This document shows positions 11,782 to 23,439 of a stretch of 64,000 bases of DNA, in pieces; position 1 is the first letter of the stretch, and each line of letters starts with the position of its first letter. The stretch is from Acytostelium subglobosum LB1 (taxonomy: Eukaryota; Evosea; Eumycetozoa; Acytosteliales; Acytosteliaceae), in assembly GCF_000787575.1 (NCBI RefSeq), contig NW_012236528.1, positions 993,552 through 1,057,551 on the forward strand, written 5' to 3'. Below the pieces are notes generated by a model. That model ran no database searches. It had not been told where the DNA came from and saw nothing but the letters and a program-made list of their open reading frames with translations. The position numbers and the translations under genes were made by a program.

Positions 11782-14718
11782 TCAAATTGATGTTATACTC
11801 TGCAGATAAGACTCTTCCAACATATTGTCATTATCTCCAAGTCTACACTTTAACCATCTTACACTATGCTCCAGTTCCTAAAGTGTAATGAGTGAGTTAG
11901 TGATTGATCAGTGATGATATCCAGCATCCAGCATCCGATATCCGATATCCGATAAGTAGGACTTACATTGAATGTTAGGACATATGGCATTGGAAGTCTT
12001 GATNAATGTTTGCNTTTTGGATAAAGTTTCGTGCGTAGAGGGCTTGTGAACTGTCTGTTGGAACCTGTGATCCGATGAATAGGAATACATGGGTCTGTGC
12101 ATCTAGGATCAACACTCTATCTTTATCCAATTGATCCAAGGTTGCTGGTAACTCTTGTAATTCATCAGTGCCAGCCATTGACTGTACAAGCCTGGGCAAG
12201 ATCAATCTTATAGAGTCACCAAAGTTTGATCCCATATACAACGCCTTGATCACTTCAAAGTCATCATCATTCTGTATGATGGTTCCAAGTAACACTCCTT
12301 CCCTAACAGTGTACATTCTTTGGGAATTGATTGATTGTGTCAGTGATTGGATTGCTTGATTGAGTGAGTGAGTGAGCGAGGCCTTACAGTCTTATATATT
12401 GCTTGATCTTCTCTGGTATTGTGACTGTCTTTGAGAACCATCCACGTTGGACTTTGGCACACTTCTTGGCGATGGTCTTTAGTTGCTTGTCCCTTGGGAG
12501 TGATATAATATGGCGTGAGTGATCATGATCATTAATTGGACTACTCCAAACATTCAAGACACTTACAGTTCATCTTGATAATCGAATGACTCTCCATTGG
12601 TCTGTGTAGTCTCTGCTTTGCCAGCGGCCAATACGATCTTTTTGGTCTGAAGCACAGCCATCACATTGAGATCCAGTGTGTTTAGATACTTGTCAAAGTT
12701 ACCGGTGGTCTTGATTCGCTTGGTGATCACACGTAGTATACGGTTGTAATTGTCATCCAAGATACGCACAACAAACTGGATATGGATATAGTCCTGAGGT
12801 ACATCCTCTTGAAGCTCATAATAGAGAGCGTAGGTTATGTCCTGTTGATGACTGGTAAGCTCAAAACTGGCGTACTTGTCCGTGTTGCCAATCTTGTCGT
12901 CCACATCCAGTGCATGCTCTGGCAACTGCTTCCCACTGGCCTTGACCGTTGGTCCAATAATATGTGTCAGACTTATCGCCTCTGGACAATGAACGTCCAA
13001 TCTAGAGTATACTCCACAGTCTAGAGAAAGCATGAGAGGAGTTAGCGTGTGCGTCCATGGATGTCGTTGCCTTGTCGATACCTACGTTTGTTGATTGCAT
13101 TCAACATATTACGATATGTCATGTCGGATCGATCAATGTCGTTGAGCTCGTGAGTGATAAAGATATTGCCAGTGGGCATGCAAAGGGGAGTGAGGTAGCG
13201 CGAGGCAAAGGCGTGGAAACCACAAAGGTGAAGATCGATGGCAACAGACTTCTGGTAGGCCCGCTGGCCAAGCTGTGTGTAGTAGTCCTTGGCTACACTG
13301 TTTTGCGCATCCAACTCATTGCTTCGCTCGGCAGCCACTCTTGCCGACATGGACAGCGCGCCTGGACCAAAGCTAGGCACGCCACTCAAGAATACAAATA
13401 GTCGGCCACCATTACTGTTGCTGCCAGTACCAGAGCGATCGACTGATGTGGAGATGAATGAGAGTGCGCACTCGATTGCGACGCCCAGTGCGATTGGCGC
13501 TGTTTCAGGCGCGCTGCCACCGCGGCTGCTGGCAGATATGATTGACTGGAAGCTCTGCATAAACTTCTCTGCGCCACTTGCTACCGTGTCCATGAACAGC
13601 TTCTTTTTGAGCTTGAGTGCAAAGGAGTCTGATGATGAAAGTGACTGGCCGCCATAGATCAGTTTGGCGGATGTGTGTGCTGTGGCTGTGACCACGCCCG
13701 TTGTTGACGTGGCCATCTCATAAATCGACACGACCTTTGCGCAAGAGATGAGGGCGATCTGCGCGGTACCGCTGATATTGCTATGCAGCTGACGCAGGGC
13801 TTGCTGGATGATCGTCAACTCTGATCTCGGCAGGTTCTCATCCACGATGAATATATACATAGCGTTGGTACCTTGATCCAACGCATTGCTCGTCAATGTT
13901 GTTGTTGTTGTTGTTGTTGTCTGCTCGTCAGCCAGCACGTTTGATGATGAGATTGGGTCGCTGATGCCGCCACCACGACTGTCCACTGTTACTGCTGTAC
14001 CTGCTGCTGATGATGTCTGCGGTGATGCTCGTCGTCTCTTGATATCGTATAGATCTGACGCTAGAACAGTGCGGTAGGCATCGGTTGCCCACCAGCCCAG
14101 ACCGTGCTTGACCTCCCAGATTGAACGCACACCCTTGGTGCCTGAATCGATAGAGTTGGAGTGGCGACACACTGCACACACCCAGTGGTGTACAGGGTGC
14201 TCCTCGAGTCGACAGTAGATGTTTAGGTAGGCGCTGCAGTGCGCACATCGTGGCGGATAGTAGTCGAATGAGCTGGTTGTGAGGACGGGGCGATCGAAAG
14301 GTGACAACAGCAGTCCACACGGCAGTGCAGTGTCATTCAACATCTCACGACGGTTTGGGATGGATGTCGATGAGAAGAGTACACTTTGATCGAGTGTCTG
14401 TGGCACTGGCTCATAGCGGGCAACATTTACTTGATCGTTGCGACTTCCCATGTATTGCGCCAGCTGTGACTGTGGGTCTGATGCAATGATCATAGCATCG
14501 AACGATGTCTGTCTGAACTGATATATCGTATCGAACCATGACTTTGATGTGCCCGTCGCCTCTGCCATTGCATTTGAGTTGTCCAATGTTAGTTCAACAT
14601 CTCCATTTGTTGTTGTTGTTGTTGTTGGTGGATTGATTGCCAATGATTGAAACTGGTCCTCAATTGATGTTGTTGAAGTATGATGATGTTGTTGTAAGTT
14701 GTCTCCCATCATCTTCAT
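11782..14718 (-). CDS. divergent Sec23/Sec24-like protein
   Basis: Five exons (14718-13086, 13020-12567, 12492-12388, 12317-11967, 11877-11782), about 878 residues. Order: a low-complexity start; a Sec23/24 zinc finger (Cys158, Cys161, Cys181, Cys184); the von Willebrand-like trunk at about 285-540 (MYIFIVDENLPRSEL, LFVFLSGVPSFGPGAL); a beta-sandwich and helical region; and a gelsolin-like C-terminus (VLILDAQTHVFLFIGSQV). Sec23 and Sec24 form the inner COPII coat at ER exit sites. This protein lacks the clear features of either standard subunit as I know them, so it may be a third type. Exon 4 carries N at 12004 and 12014; the frame changes between them, while the parts on both sides match the family, so an assembly error is likely. 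The start at 14718 could instead be the next Met at 14709. Confidence 0.8.
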
Positions 14719-14960
14719 TCATTCATTCATTCATTCAATCATTAATCAAGTACGTTGTTTGTTCACATCCTCCTTTTCATTTAACTTCTTTGTGATGTGT
14801 GACTAAAAGTGATGATGGAACTCCGATAATGGGGTCAATAAAAAGTCAAAGAGAGAATATATGGTACCAATTGGACATTTCAATTAAACAATGAATAATA
14901 GTATATTGTAGTTTGATACCCTATTGTTATATATATTTATTCTTGACTATCTAAAAATAG

Positions 14961-15312
14961 CTACCAATTATCATGAAAAATCGTACTCCTGGCTATTAAT
15001 TGATCACTTTGTATTTCATATCTAAAATAAAGAAGTAATTAATATTAATATTTATAAATAAAATAAATTATAAAAACTATTACCCTATTATATAGTTATT
15101 AAGAGATTTTTCGCGGAGGTCATATCTATAATAATAATTACTAATTAGTATTATAATCTTCTACGATGGTGAGAATGAGAAATATCTTACGCTTGACTTA
15201 GGAAGTTATTTTCTTGTACTGAATCAATTCCTTCAGCATTGCCAAGAACATTTCCAAAACAATATAGAATAACTATAATTCCAATTAGATAGAAAAACTT
15301 TGGTTTTGCCAT
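14961..15312 (-). CDS. small secreted protein, three exons
   Basis: I assembled this from splice signals: exons 15312-15191, 15125-15084 and 15021-14961. Introns run GTAAGA..TATAG and GTAATA..TTTAG and are very AT-rich; both junctions are phase 2 and leave one frame of 74 residues. The start is a textbook signal peptide: MAKPKFF, then a hydrophobic core LIGIIVILYCF, then GNVLGNAEG with a likely cut after about residue 24-26. The mature part is about 50 residues, hydrophilic, with no Cys, ending IFHDNW. Exons 2 and 3 both begin with the same bases (ATATGA). No family is recognised. It could be a short secreted signal or matrix peptide. Too short for usual gene finders, it deserves RNA evidence. 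Confidence 0.6.
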
Positions 15313-15600
15313 TGATATTAATATGATAATAATAATAATAAAATTAATTATCTAGGACTTCAAATCAACTACATTTATATTCACATTCTCAGTTGGGGTT
15401 TGTAATTGAATCCAGACAGATTGATCCGGATCAATCCCCCTCCCCCCAGGTGATTCTATCAATATTTACAAATAATTATATTATATTATTTATTATCAGT
15501 ATACAAATTATTATTAATAATAGATTTATGATCATTTGATTCCCATTTACAACATGAGATATGAACTCATACGTCCTCAACTCTTCGTTTATTGTTGAAT

Positions 15601-16685
15601 TTACAAAGTGTTGTTCAAGTATGGAATCAAGTTCTGGATGAACCATGGCTCGGTGAACTGGAGATGGTTACCCTCACAACCAATCTTGGTGACACGTCCC
15701 TCGTTGTTGAGGTACTGGAGACCGATCCAGTCCTCGGTGTAGAGCTGGGTCTCCTCCATTGGGATCAGATCTCTAGCTTGGCCTGGAGCGTACCATCCGA
15801 ACCACTCAGACTCTCTTGGAATGACCATAGTGTCGTTGAGGAACTTGACCATGACAAAGTGGTTCAAAGAGATGAAGTTCTTCTTGTAGGTCTCATTCTT
15901 TGATGATCTGGCATTGTTGATGTCCTGTAAAGTTACAAGTTGGAGATAGAGGAGATAGGGTAGAAGATAGATTGATTGATTGAATAAGTGTGAGTTAGTA
16001 AGTGCACAGTGATTGATTGATTGATTGATTAACATATACATACAGCAAGGAATTGGGACTTGGCCAAGTACTCAGCCTCATCCAATGGGTCTTGCCAGTA
16101 TTGAGCCTGGACGAGACGGTCCTGAACCTCATCGGTGTAGACACCGAGCTCGAGCATCTCACGGGCGAGGTTGCAGAGAGTTTGGTTGGTGGCAGAGCAA
16201 CGTGGCATTCCGTAGACACCCTGGTGTTGACCTCCGACAGAGACCAAGTTGTAGACGGGTGGGTCGTTGCAGCGCTGGACGTAGGCACGGTGGAACTGGC
16301 CTCCCTGGGAGAAACCAATGGCGTTGAAACCGTTGGCGAGCTCTGGGTCGTTCTTGATCTGCTGGCAGACCTCATCGACCTGCTGGTTCACTGGCAAAAA
16401 GAATGAGTTGTACTCATCATCTGGGATATCCTTGCCAATCATCAATGACTTGACGTAGATACCTGGGATCTGGTCCTCAATAACCTTCTTGATGTATCCC
16501 ATTCTAAGAATGACAATGTCATATTAGTATGGGATTGATTGATTGATATAGAGATAGAGGTATACATACGAGAATGGGTAGCAACAGGTATCACCCATAC
16601 CGTGCCAGATGACGGTTGGACGTGGGGTGGCAGCAGCCAAAGCAGCAAAGAGCACAACGCTGAGGATAACAAATGTATATCTCAT
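15601..16685 (-). CDS. ppt1: palmitoyl-protein thioesterase 1
   Basis: Exons 16685-16570, 16503-16044 and 15924-15601 give 299 residues, the usual PPT1 size. Residues 1-19 are a signal peptide (MRYTFVILSVVLFAALAAA). Family signatures: VIWHGMGDTCC after it, the lipase box GFSQGG around Ser104, Asp257 in YTEDWIGL and His279 in EGNHLQF form the expected Ser-Asp-His triad. PPT1 is a lysosomal hydrolase that removes fatty acyl groups from S-acylated cysteines during protein breakdown. Predicted N-glycosylation sites (NQT, NET, NDT, NNT) fit lysosomal delivery. Both introns contain CAAT repeats in the transcript. It is divergent from the RasGEF on the other side of a 1.3-kb intergenic region. Confidence 0.95.
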
Positions 16686-18009
16686 CTTTGTAATTATCTA
16701 TATTATCTGTGTGTATGAAAGTAAGTTTGATGAAATGAATGTAGAGATGTCATCCGGTGAGACACTCAGGTGCTGCAAGGATGTCTTCCATTCACCCACA
16801 TCCTACCATTCCATCATCATTCATTCAATCCTATGCATACATTCACACACACACAAACACAAGTGATCGCGTTAATAAATTGCACAAAAAATGAATCAAA
16901 TTCCCAAATATCTGTCTTTGGCCCAAGGGGTTCACAATTGTGGGCCATTGAGTGAATGAATGATAGATAAAGCCGGGTTGAGTTGTGTTAGACTACTGCT
17001 CCGGAGTATGGGCAACCCGAATCGTCATGCTCACACGCTCTCTCACCATTCACGGGACTTTACTCAAGAGTAGTCGAAGTCAAAGTTGGCCCAACATGCA
17101 AAATACAGCCCCCTTTGGATGCATGTTGGAGTCTTCGGAAGTCATATTTTCCCACCAAAATACGAACCTCGATCAGTGGACCGTCAAACAACCTTATTAT
17201 GGTGATGATCACCAATTAATACAACTGTATTTTCTCACTCTTATTGTGCGACCAATGTTGTAATAACAACAATCAATCCATTTATTTCATTAGCCATGAT
17301 TATAGGATAATAGATCACTACAATGAAACCCCTCGTTCATAGCAAGCAATCGATCATTCATACAAACACACACAGTCAAGGCCAATGAACCAATCGACAA
17401 TCACATGATCCCCCACTTAGGGTCACACTAACAACAAACAAACAAACAAACCAACACACACAATCCATCGCCAGTACCCACCATCACCACCTTGTTATTG
17501 TTCACCACCATCAATCACCGTTTCCCTCCTACTCTTTATAGTAGGCAGGCATCCATCACCTGCCCCCTGCCGCCTTCCTACTCCCACCCACCAGCTCTCT
17601 CACTCACTCTCTCCCCAACTCGTATTCATTCATTCATTTGAACGTGATACAGGCTCTTAAGATGTAACTTAACTACGCTGTTAACATTACTTATACTTGC
17701 AAAGTATATTGATGATGATGTTTGATGAACTGGCGCCCAGCTGTCACTCGCGCGCCCGCCCTCTTTGATGTTGTTGTTATTGTTATTACAACTCTCACCT
17801 GATTGATTGCACTCAACAACAACAACGAGGGCTGTTTAGTTAAAGGTATCATCTAGCCTGCCATTGTTTAGGTCAACTGCACATCACATCACCATCTGGA
17901 ATTATTTATAACTAAACTATACTAGTACAAAACTATCAATCTATATATCTCTCCATCTTGGTTTATTTATATAAGTGTATCATCGTTCATTCATTCATTC
18001 ATTTCAAAC
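16686..18009. other. divergent intergenic region between PPT1 and RasGEF
   Basis: About 1.3 kb. It holds C/A-rich simple sequence (17340-17640) and a block at about 16930-17260 with more balanced composition than its surroundings. In that block GACTACT (16991-16997) can pair with AGTAGTC (17069-17075) and GAGTA (17004-17008) with TACTC (17061-17065). No coding frame with a motif was found. A structured RNA is possible but weakly supported. Confidence 0.5.
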
Positions 18010-21000
18010 ATGAATGAGTCAACAACGACCAATAGTCCAGCAAAGAAGAAGGTAAACACTTTGAGCAAGTTGTTTAACAAATCGTCTTTGTCAAAGGATG
18101 GCAATGGATCATCTTGGACGACAGGTTCCAACAGTACACCTTCATCTCCAAGAAATACTTTATCATCATCACAAACGCACACCCATGGCTCTCCAATGGC
18201 CATGCAATCTACACCATTAACAGCAACAACAGCAGCAACAGGAGTGGCAGTAGCATCTCTCCATTCACCATCAATGCCAAATCTTTCACAACTCACATCT
18301 TCACTCACAACGCCAAATCCAACGCCAACTCCAACGCCAACTCAAACAACTACAACCCAAACTCCAACGCAACCACCTACGCCCACATCATCATCCCCAA
18401 CTACAACGACAGCATCACCATCCTTGTTTAATATATTCCAACCGAGGTCTCCTAGCCGCTCCAACTCTTCTCACAACATTAAGTCCGCTTCTTCTGGTCA
18501 ATCCTCATCGACCGCCAGTTCCGAGCATGACATGGCCACTTCATCAACGCCACCTCAATCACCACCAATGTAAGTTTGATTGATCGATTATACATGATTG
18601 ATTAATTCGTCCATTGGACATCCCAATCTAACATCAACAAACTCAGACACCGAGTAGCATCACCCGCCATCAAAGAGAGGGAAAAGAGAATGAGTATTAT
18701 ACCAAAGTCCTTTAGGAAGAGCCATCGACCAAGTCATTCAAACAATGAAGAACTTGGCATTGTGGACACTGATCACAGTCCACCTCGTTCGTCCAATGTC
18801 CAACTGGGCCAGACCACACCGTTGACAGGTATCCAAACAACGCCAAGTAATATTGAGTTGAGAGCCAGTCTGGATCCTGTGGCCATGTCAACATCTTCTC
18901 CAGACTCTGAGCGCAGACACAAGCGTAACAGTCTGTTCTCACGTCTACTCAGTCGATCTGGTCGCAAGGATCAACCACCAGTTGATGATGATACCAATGG
19001 CGTTGTTGAGCAACTAACAAGCCAAGAGTCACCAAGTGGATCACCTCAACTACACTCACGTTCAAGGTCCATGGGGAATGTGTCCAAGATCACTATCAAT
19101 CATCAAGCGCCAACAACCATGAACACTGTCACCAATCACTCCTCATCATCAACCTCATCATCCTACTCCTCATCATCCAGCCCAGACACTGAACAGTCAT
19201 TACGCCAACAACTCCATGAAACCAACTCCCAACTCTTACAAGCCAACACACAACTCTTTGACTATCGCCAAAAGGAGGCAGCATGGCAGAGTGAGCGGGA
19301 GACACTACTTCTCCAGATCCAGAGCCTAACACAACAACAACAACCCTCTATTTCCAACTCCAATTCAAACTCTGATGATGATGAACAAGAGATGACGACG
19401 ACAACGACTCACAAAGACAGCACGTACACGGACTCATCAGTGGCAGCATTGCTGGAGCTAAACTTTATCAATCAAATGTCACAATCATCATCCAACTATT
19501 CACTGTCAGCGACAATCTCGACACCTGACCATTCACCATTCGTCGCCAATCGTAACGCACACAATCGTCGTAGCATGGCCATTCAAGAATCAATGCGCAT
19601 CAACATTGCCGAGCCACCTTTTGAAAGACTGGTGATGGCACAACACAATCCATCATTGTCTCCACCACCACATCAACAACAACAACAACCACTATTGGAC
19701 AATGTTGTGGTAGTATTGTCCAAGGACATTGAACAACAGGTGGAGCGTCCTGCTACTTTGGCCATCACTACAAGCCCTAAACCTGATGTTGCTATAGTTG
19801 CAGTTCAACAAACAACTCCAATCAGTGTACAGGACCAAGAGACGATACTACGCCAAGGCATACTCACAGACTGTCTTGAAAAGATACTTTACAAGTTGAT
19901 CGAAGAGACTAGCGATGCCCTATTCAAGTCATTCTTTACATCCTACGAATATGTATTCACCGCGCCAAGTATACTGGATACAATGATTCAAGTGTATGTT
20001 GTTGCCAAGACAGTCACGCTCCCGACCAATCACTAACATGTCACTCCACATCACTCAACATTAAAGGTTCAAACTAGAGAGTCCACAATGTCAAATGAGA
20101 ATATGTACAATTCTAAAGCATTGGCTAACAGATTGTTCAATACCATCATTATGTGACAACTCTTTTGTCCAGAGGATCCATGAGTTTATGGCTCATGCTC
20201 GTTCATTCGACACTGAATCATACAATCATAACATTATTGTAGAGTTGTGTGAGCAAGTAGAGAACATACTCAATGTCAAGGTTATGGAACGTGGCGGCAG
20301 TACGATTGTAGCCTCGGCACAACCCTACAAGTATCCAGGTGATATTGTTTGTAAACAATATGTTACCAAGAGGTCCAACTCCAAGATCAAGGCATTCCTC
20401 TCCACATCTCTAAAGTCCAGTATCACTGCATCAATCTTTACGCAGTACAACTCGACCTGCTCGCCACCTCTCTCTCCAACTCTACAATCCAAGGACGAGG
20501 CAATCAAACAACTAAAGGACATTGGACTTGGAGTTGGCTCACACTTGTTGTCCGTGACGACTGCGGACAATATTAGCCGTAGTGTTTCCAGTCCTGTTGC
20601 ACCGGGTCGTGAGACAACACGTCCACGCAGTTCGACATGGAGCACTCCCGACATCTTCCTCTCAATCATGGATGCTCCATCCAAGGAGATTGCCAAGGCA
20701 CTGACAGTTGTGGATTTCTCAATCTTTATGTGCATCGAGCCTCAAGAGCTGATGAATGGTGTATGTGGCAAGGCTGACCTAAAGGACTTGAGAGCATTCA
20801 ACATATCCAAGATGATCACACGCTTCAATGACATTTCAATGAATGTCATCCAAACCGTACTCAATGAGGAGCGTCTCAAGGATCGCTGCAAGGTACTAGC
20901 CAAGTTGATCAAGATTGCCAAACATTTGCATGATCTACGCAATTACAACTCAATGATGGCTGTCTATGCTGGCATATCACATTCATCAATCTTGCGACTC

Positions 21001-22361
21001 AAGTGCACACACAAGATCCTGCCCAAGCACAATCAAAAGGCTCTGATGGACTTGAACAAACTGATGGACAATGAGGAGAACTTTAAGAACTATCGTACAG
21101 AGTTGAGGTCCATCACTGTACCCTGTATACCATATCTTGGTCTGGTATTGTCCGATATGATCTTTATCCAGGAGGGTAATCCAGATTATCTACCTGGTGA
21201 GGTGACAACAACAGTTGGTGGCAACGCGGTCTATACGTTCAACTATACCAAACTCAAGATGGTACATGGTGTAATCAAACAACTACAACAATATCAGAGG
21301 AATCACTATATGTTCAACGCAGACCCACGACTGGCATTGTTGTTGACACCAAACTATAATATCTTTAGTAACCGAAAGGTTAGCAACAACATTAGCATTG
21401 GCCAAGGTGACGGATCAACTGGCGCACAGAGCAAGGTTGGAGAGGACAAGTCAACCACGACGACAACAACTACACCACAAGTTGACCGATTGTTTAGGAG
21501 CTTCACAATGGAGGACTTGCCAACCAATGTCAATGACAATATCACATGGACCAAAAGAAGGAAGGACTACTCGGCACCATTCCATCATCAAACACAACTA
21601 CTACTTGGTGGTTGTGCTTCACATCCCAACCTAGAAAGGTGCCACAGTGAGACCAACTTGGATATTTACAGGTCGATCCAGGAACAACAGACCAATGCAC
21701 TGCTCGATTCGATTATCAAGTTTGATTCGTCAATTGGAACAGCCACTACTACAACGATGGCTACTATGACAACATCACGTTCGTCCACTGTTCAACAACA
21801 ACCAATAGTTGTAGAGTCCAATGTGATCTACACTCCGCCTCCAGGTNGGCTCAATGTCTATCAGACATACCAAGCAACATGCCACAAATCAGTAGTCCGA
21901 TCACATTTGATGAAGATGGCCATGTCACTGTTGGCAACAAGAAGAAGACACAGAGACACAAGAGTGTCAGTACAAACAACATCTTTGGTGTATTGTCTCC
22001 AAGTAGACAGGACAAGGATAAGGATAAGGACAAAGATCATCAGAGGAGGAGTTCATCAATTGATGATTCACCACAACTAAGAGGTGGTGTCAACAACTAC
22101 AACAACTATAACATCTCACCACTTGTCCAATCGATATCATCACCGAGTGTATCACAGTTGGCCACGACGACAACGACGACCAGTTCCACATCCTCTCCAA
22201 CATCGACATCATTGTTCAACAGACAACAGAGAAAGGGTAGTGATGGAGGTCAGCAGGCATGTCGTCCTCCACACTCCTTCCCACCAATGTCCGATGAAGG
22301 ATTGTACCAACTATCAATGAGACTTGAGCCCAAAGGTGTCAAGTATCAAGACTTGCTTTGA
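18010..22361 (+). CDS. Ras guanine-nucleotide exchange factor
   Basis: Exons 18010-18569, 18647-19993 and 20067-22361, about 1400 residues. The first 580 residues are Ser/Thr/Pro/Gln-rich with a short coiled-coil-like part (about residues 355-400). A RasGEF N-terminal motif starts near 587 (RQGILTDCLEKILYKLIEE) and spans the second intron. The catalytic CDC25 domain lies at about 832-1060 (VVDFSIFMCIEPQELM; LRNYNSMMAVYAGI; IPYLGLVLSDMIFIQEG). It loads GTP on Ras proteins, which in dictyostelids steer chemotaxis, macropinocytosis and development. The tail is low complexity. One N at 21847 marks a frame change; codon style continues cleanly in the next frame to the TGA at 22359-22361, so a missing base in the assembly is the likely cause. 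AATAAA follows at 22371. Confidence 0.92.
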
Positions 22362-22495
22362 ACAAGCAGCAATAAATCTTGAAACTTGGTTTTCCAAGTA
22401 GAGTAGTTACAGTAACTTGTGTCGCTTTGTATTGATAAGTGATTTAATAAGCTGTTTATCTTGCACCTAATCCAGTGGATGCTTCAATTGTGGAC

Positions 22496-22876
22496 TCATA
22501 TGCAGTTGTCTTGCTTTAGATCGTGCTTCCTGCTTAAACTGCGATAGGTGAGGCCTTCCTTTGCGGCAATACGTGATATTTGAGCCGTTGAAATGTTTGT
22601 TTCGTATCTCTCTTCAAGTTTGGCTTTCAACTCCTCCAGACTGATTACCTCTTTCCTGACCAAAGCTCTAATGATCCTCCTCCTAAGTCTTCGAGAAAAC
22701 TTTGAAGGGCGTCCCGATTTGACGCGGTCCTTGAAGTCTCCTCGCTCTCCGTGTCGCTGAATAGTCCTGCTCACTGTTGATCGGGAAACATCAAACATCT
22801 TTGATATTAAATTCTTTGAATATCCTCTCGTCTTGGCTGCAACTATTCTTGCTCTCTCTGCTTCTGTTAATGACAT
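22496..22876 (-). mobile_element. Tc1/mariner-type transposase DNA-binding region (126 aa)
   Basis: An open frame of 126 residues holds two helix-turn-helix parts joined by a GRPS linker at 55-58, as in Tc1-family transposases: ARIVAAKTRGYSKNLIS and VSRSTVSRTIQRH, then RRRIIRALVRKE and ISTAQISRIAAKEGLTYR. It ends just where the DDE catalytic domain would begin, and the following 130 bases show no such domain. I found no terminal inverted repeats I could trust; a GTGTCCATAAC string at 23155 recalls Tc1-type ends but has no partner. It may be a truncated DNA transposon, or a retained stand-alone DNA-binding protein. Its frame is undamaged. Confidence 0.7.
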
Positions 22877-23366
22877 GATTGATAGTTATCTACATAAATA
22901 ATATTATATCTCCTTCCAACTTAATGTTTGATGTTTGAACACATTCATTCATTTCCATTGCATAAATAATGGACATGTTCATTACTTCAACTAAAAAACT
23001 GTTTGTTTGATTGGGATAAATTAAATCCTTTTTTGGAAAGATACTTATAAATGGAAATGTTGCAATAAAAGGTTACTACTATATTTGGAAGTGAACCAGA
23101 ACATAGTCCCAAATTGGTATGAGATAACACAATAGTACCTGTTCGATGAGGGGGTGTCCATAACATATGAAATATACTGTATTCTTTTCATTAACAATAT
23201 TTACTTGACCATCCACCATATTAATTTTAACAACAAAGTAGTATTTTTATTTTTACTGAGCTAACTGGGCTGGAATTTGGAAATTGTATCCTAATTTTAC
23301 TGAATTGGGTAAAAAAGGCCGTTTTTTTCTCCCTAAAGGTGGACTACGAAGTATTTCCAAATTCCA
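22877..23366. other. AT-rich region between the HTH ORF and the tRNA
   Basis: No gene seen. Contains the left arm of the tRNA-linked inverted repeat (23255-23284) and T runs. Likely tRNA flank that has taken up insertions. Confidence 0.5.
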
Positions 23367-23382
23367 GCCCAGTTAGCTCAGT
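23255..23382. repeat. 30-bp inverted repeat that includes the start of the tRNA gene
   Basis: The left arm 23255-23284 (begins ACTGAGCTAACTGGGCTGGA) is the exact reverse complement of 23353-23382, which covers 14 bases of 5' flank and the first 16 bases of the tRNA, including box A. The spacer is 68 bp. The match stops abruptly at both ends. Confidence 0.9.
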
Positions 23383-23439
23383 CGGTAGAGCGCGAGGCTT
23401 TTAACCTCGTGGTCGGGGGTTCGAGCCCCCCATTGGGCG
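23367..23439 (+). tRNA. tRNA-Lys (anticodon UUU)
   Basis: A full cloverleaf folds in 73 nt. The acceptor stem GCCCAGT pairs with ATTGGGC (one G-T), the D arm holds AGCTCAGTCGGTAGAGC, the anticodon stem CGAGG/CCTCG encloses the loop CTTTTAA with anticodon TTT, and the T arm GGGGG-TTCGAGC-CCCCC is perfect. Discriminator base is G. No intron. In dictyostelids tRNA genes are favoured landing sites for several retroelements, but no such element is seen in the flanks here. The 5' end is duplicated in inverted orientation upstream. Confidence 0.97.

Noticed and set aside
21841-21870. A tiny intron at the N in the RasGEF gene
   Set aside because: The candidate GT..AG span would be only about 20 nt, far below the intron sizes seen elsewhere; an assembly fault fits better.
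23140-23170. Terminal inverted repeat of a Tc1-type element (GTGTCCATAAC)
   Set aside because: No matching inverted copy was found on the other side of the helix-turn-helix ORF.
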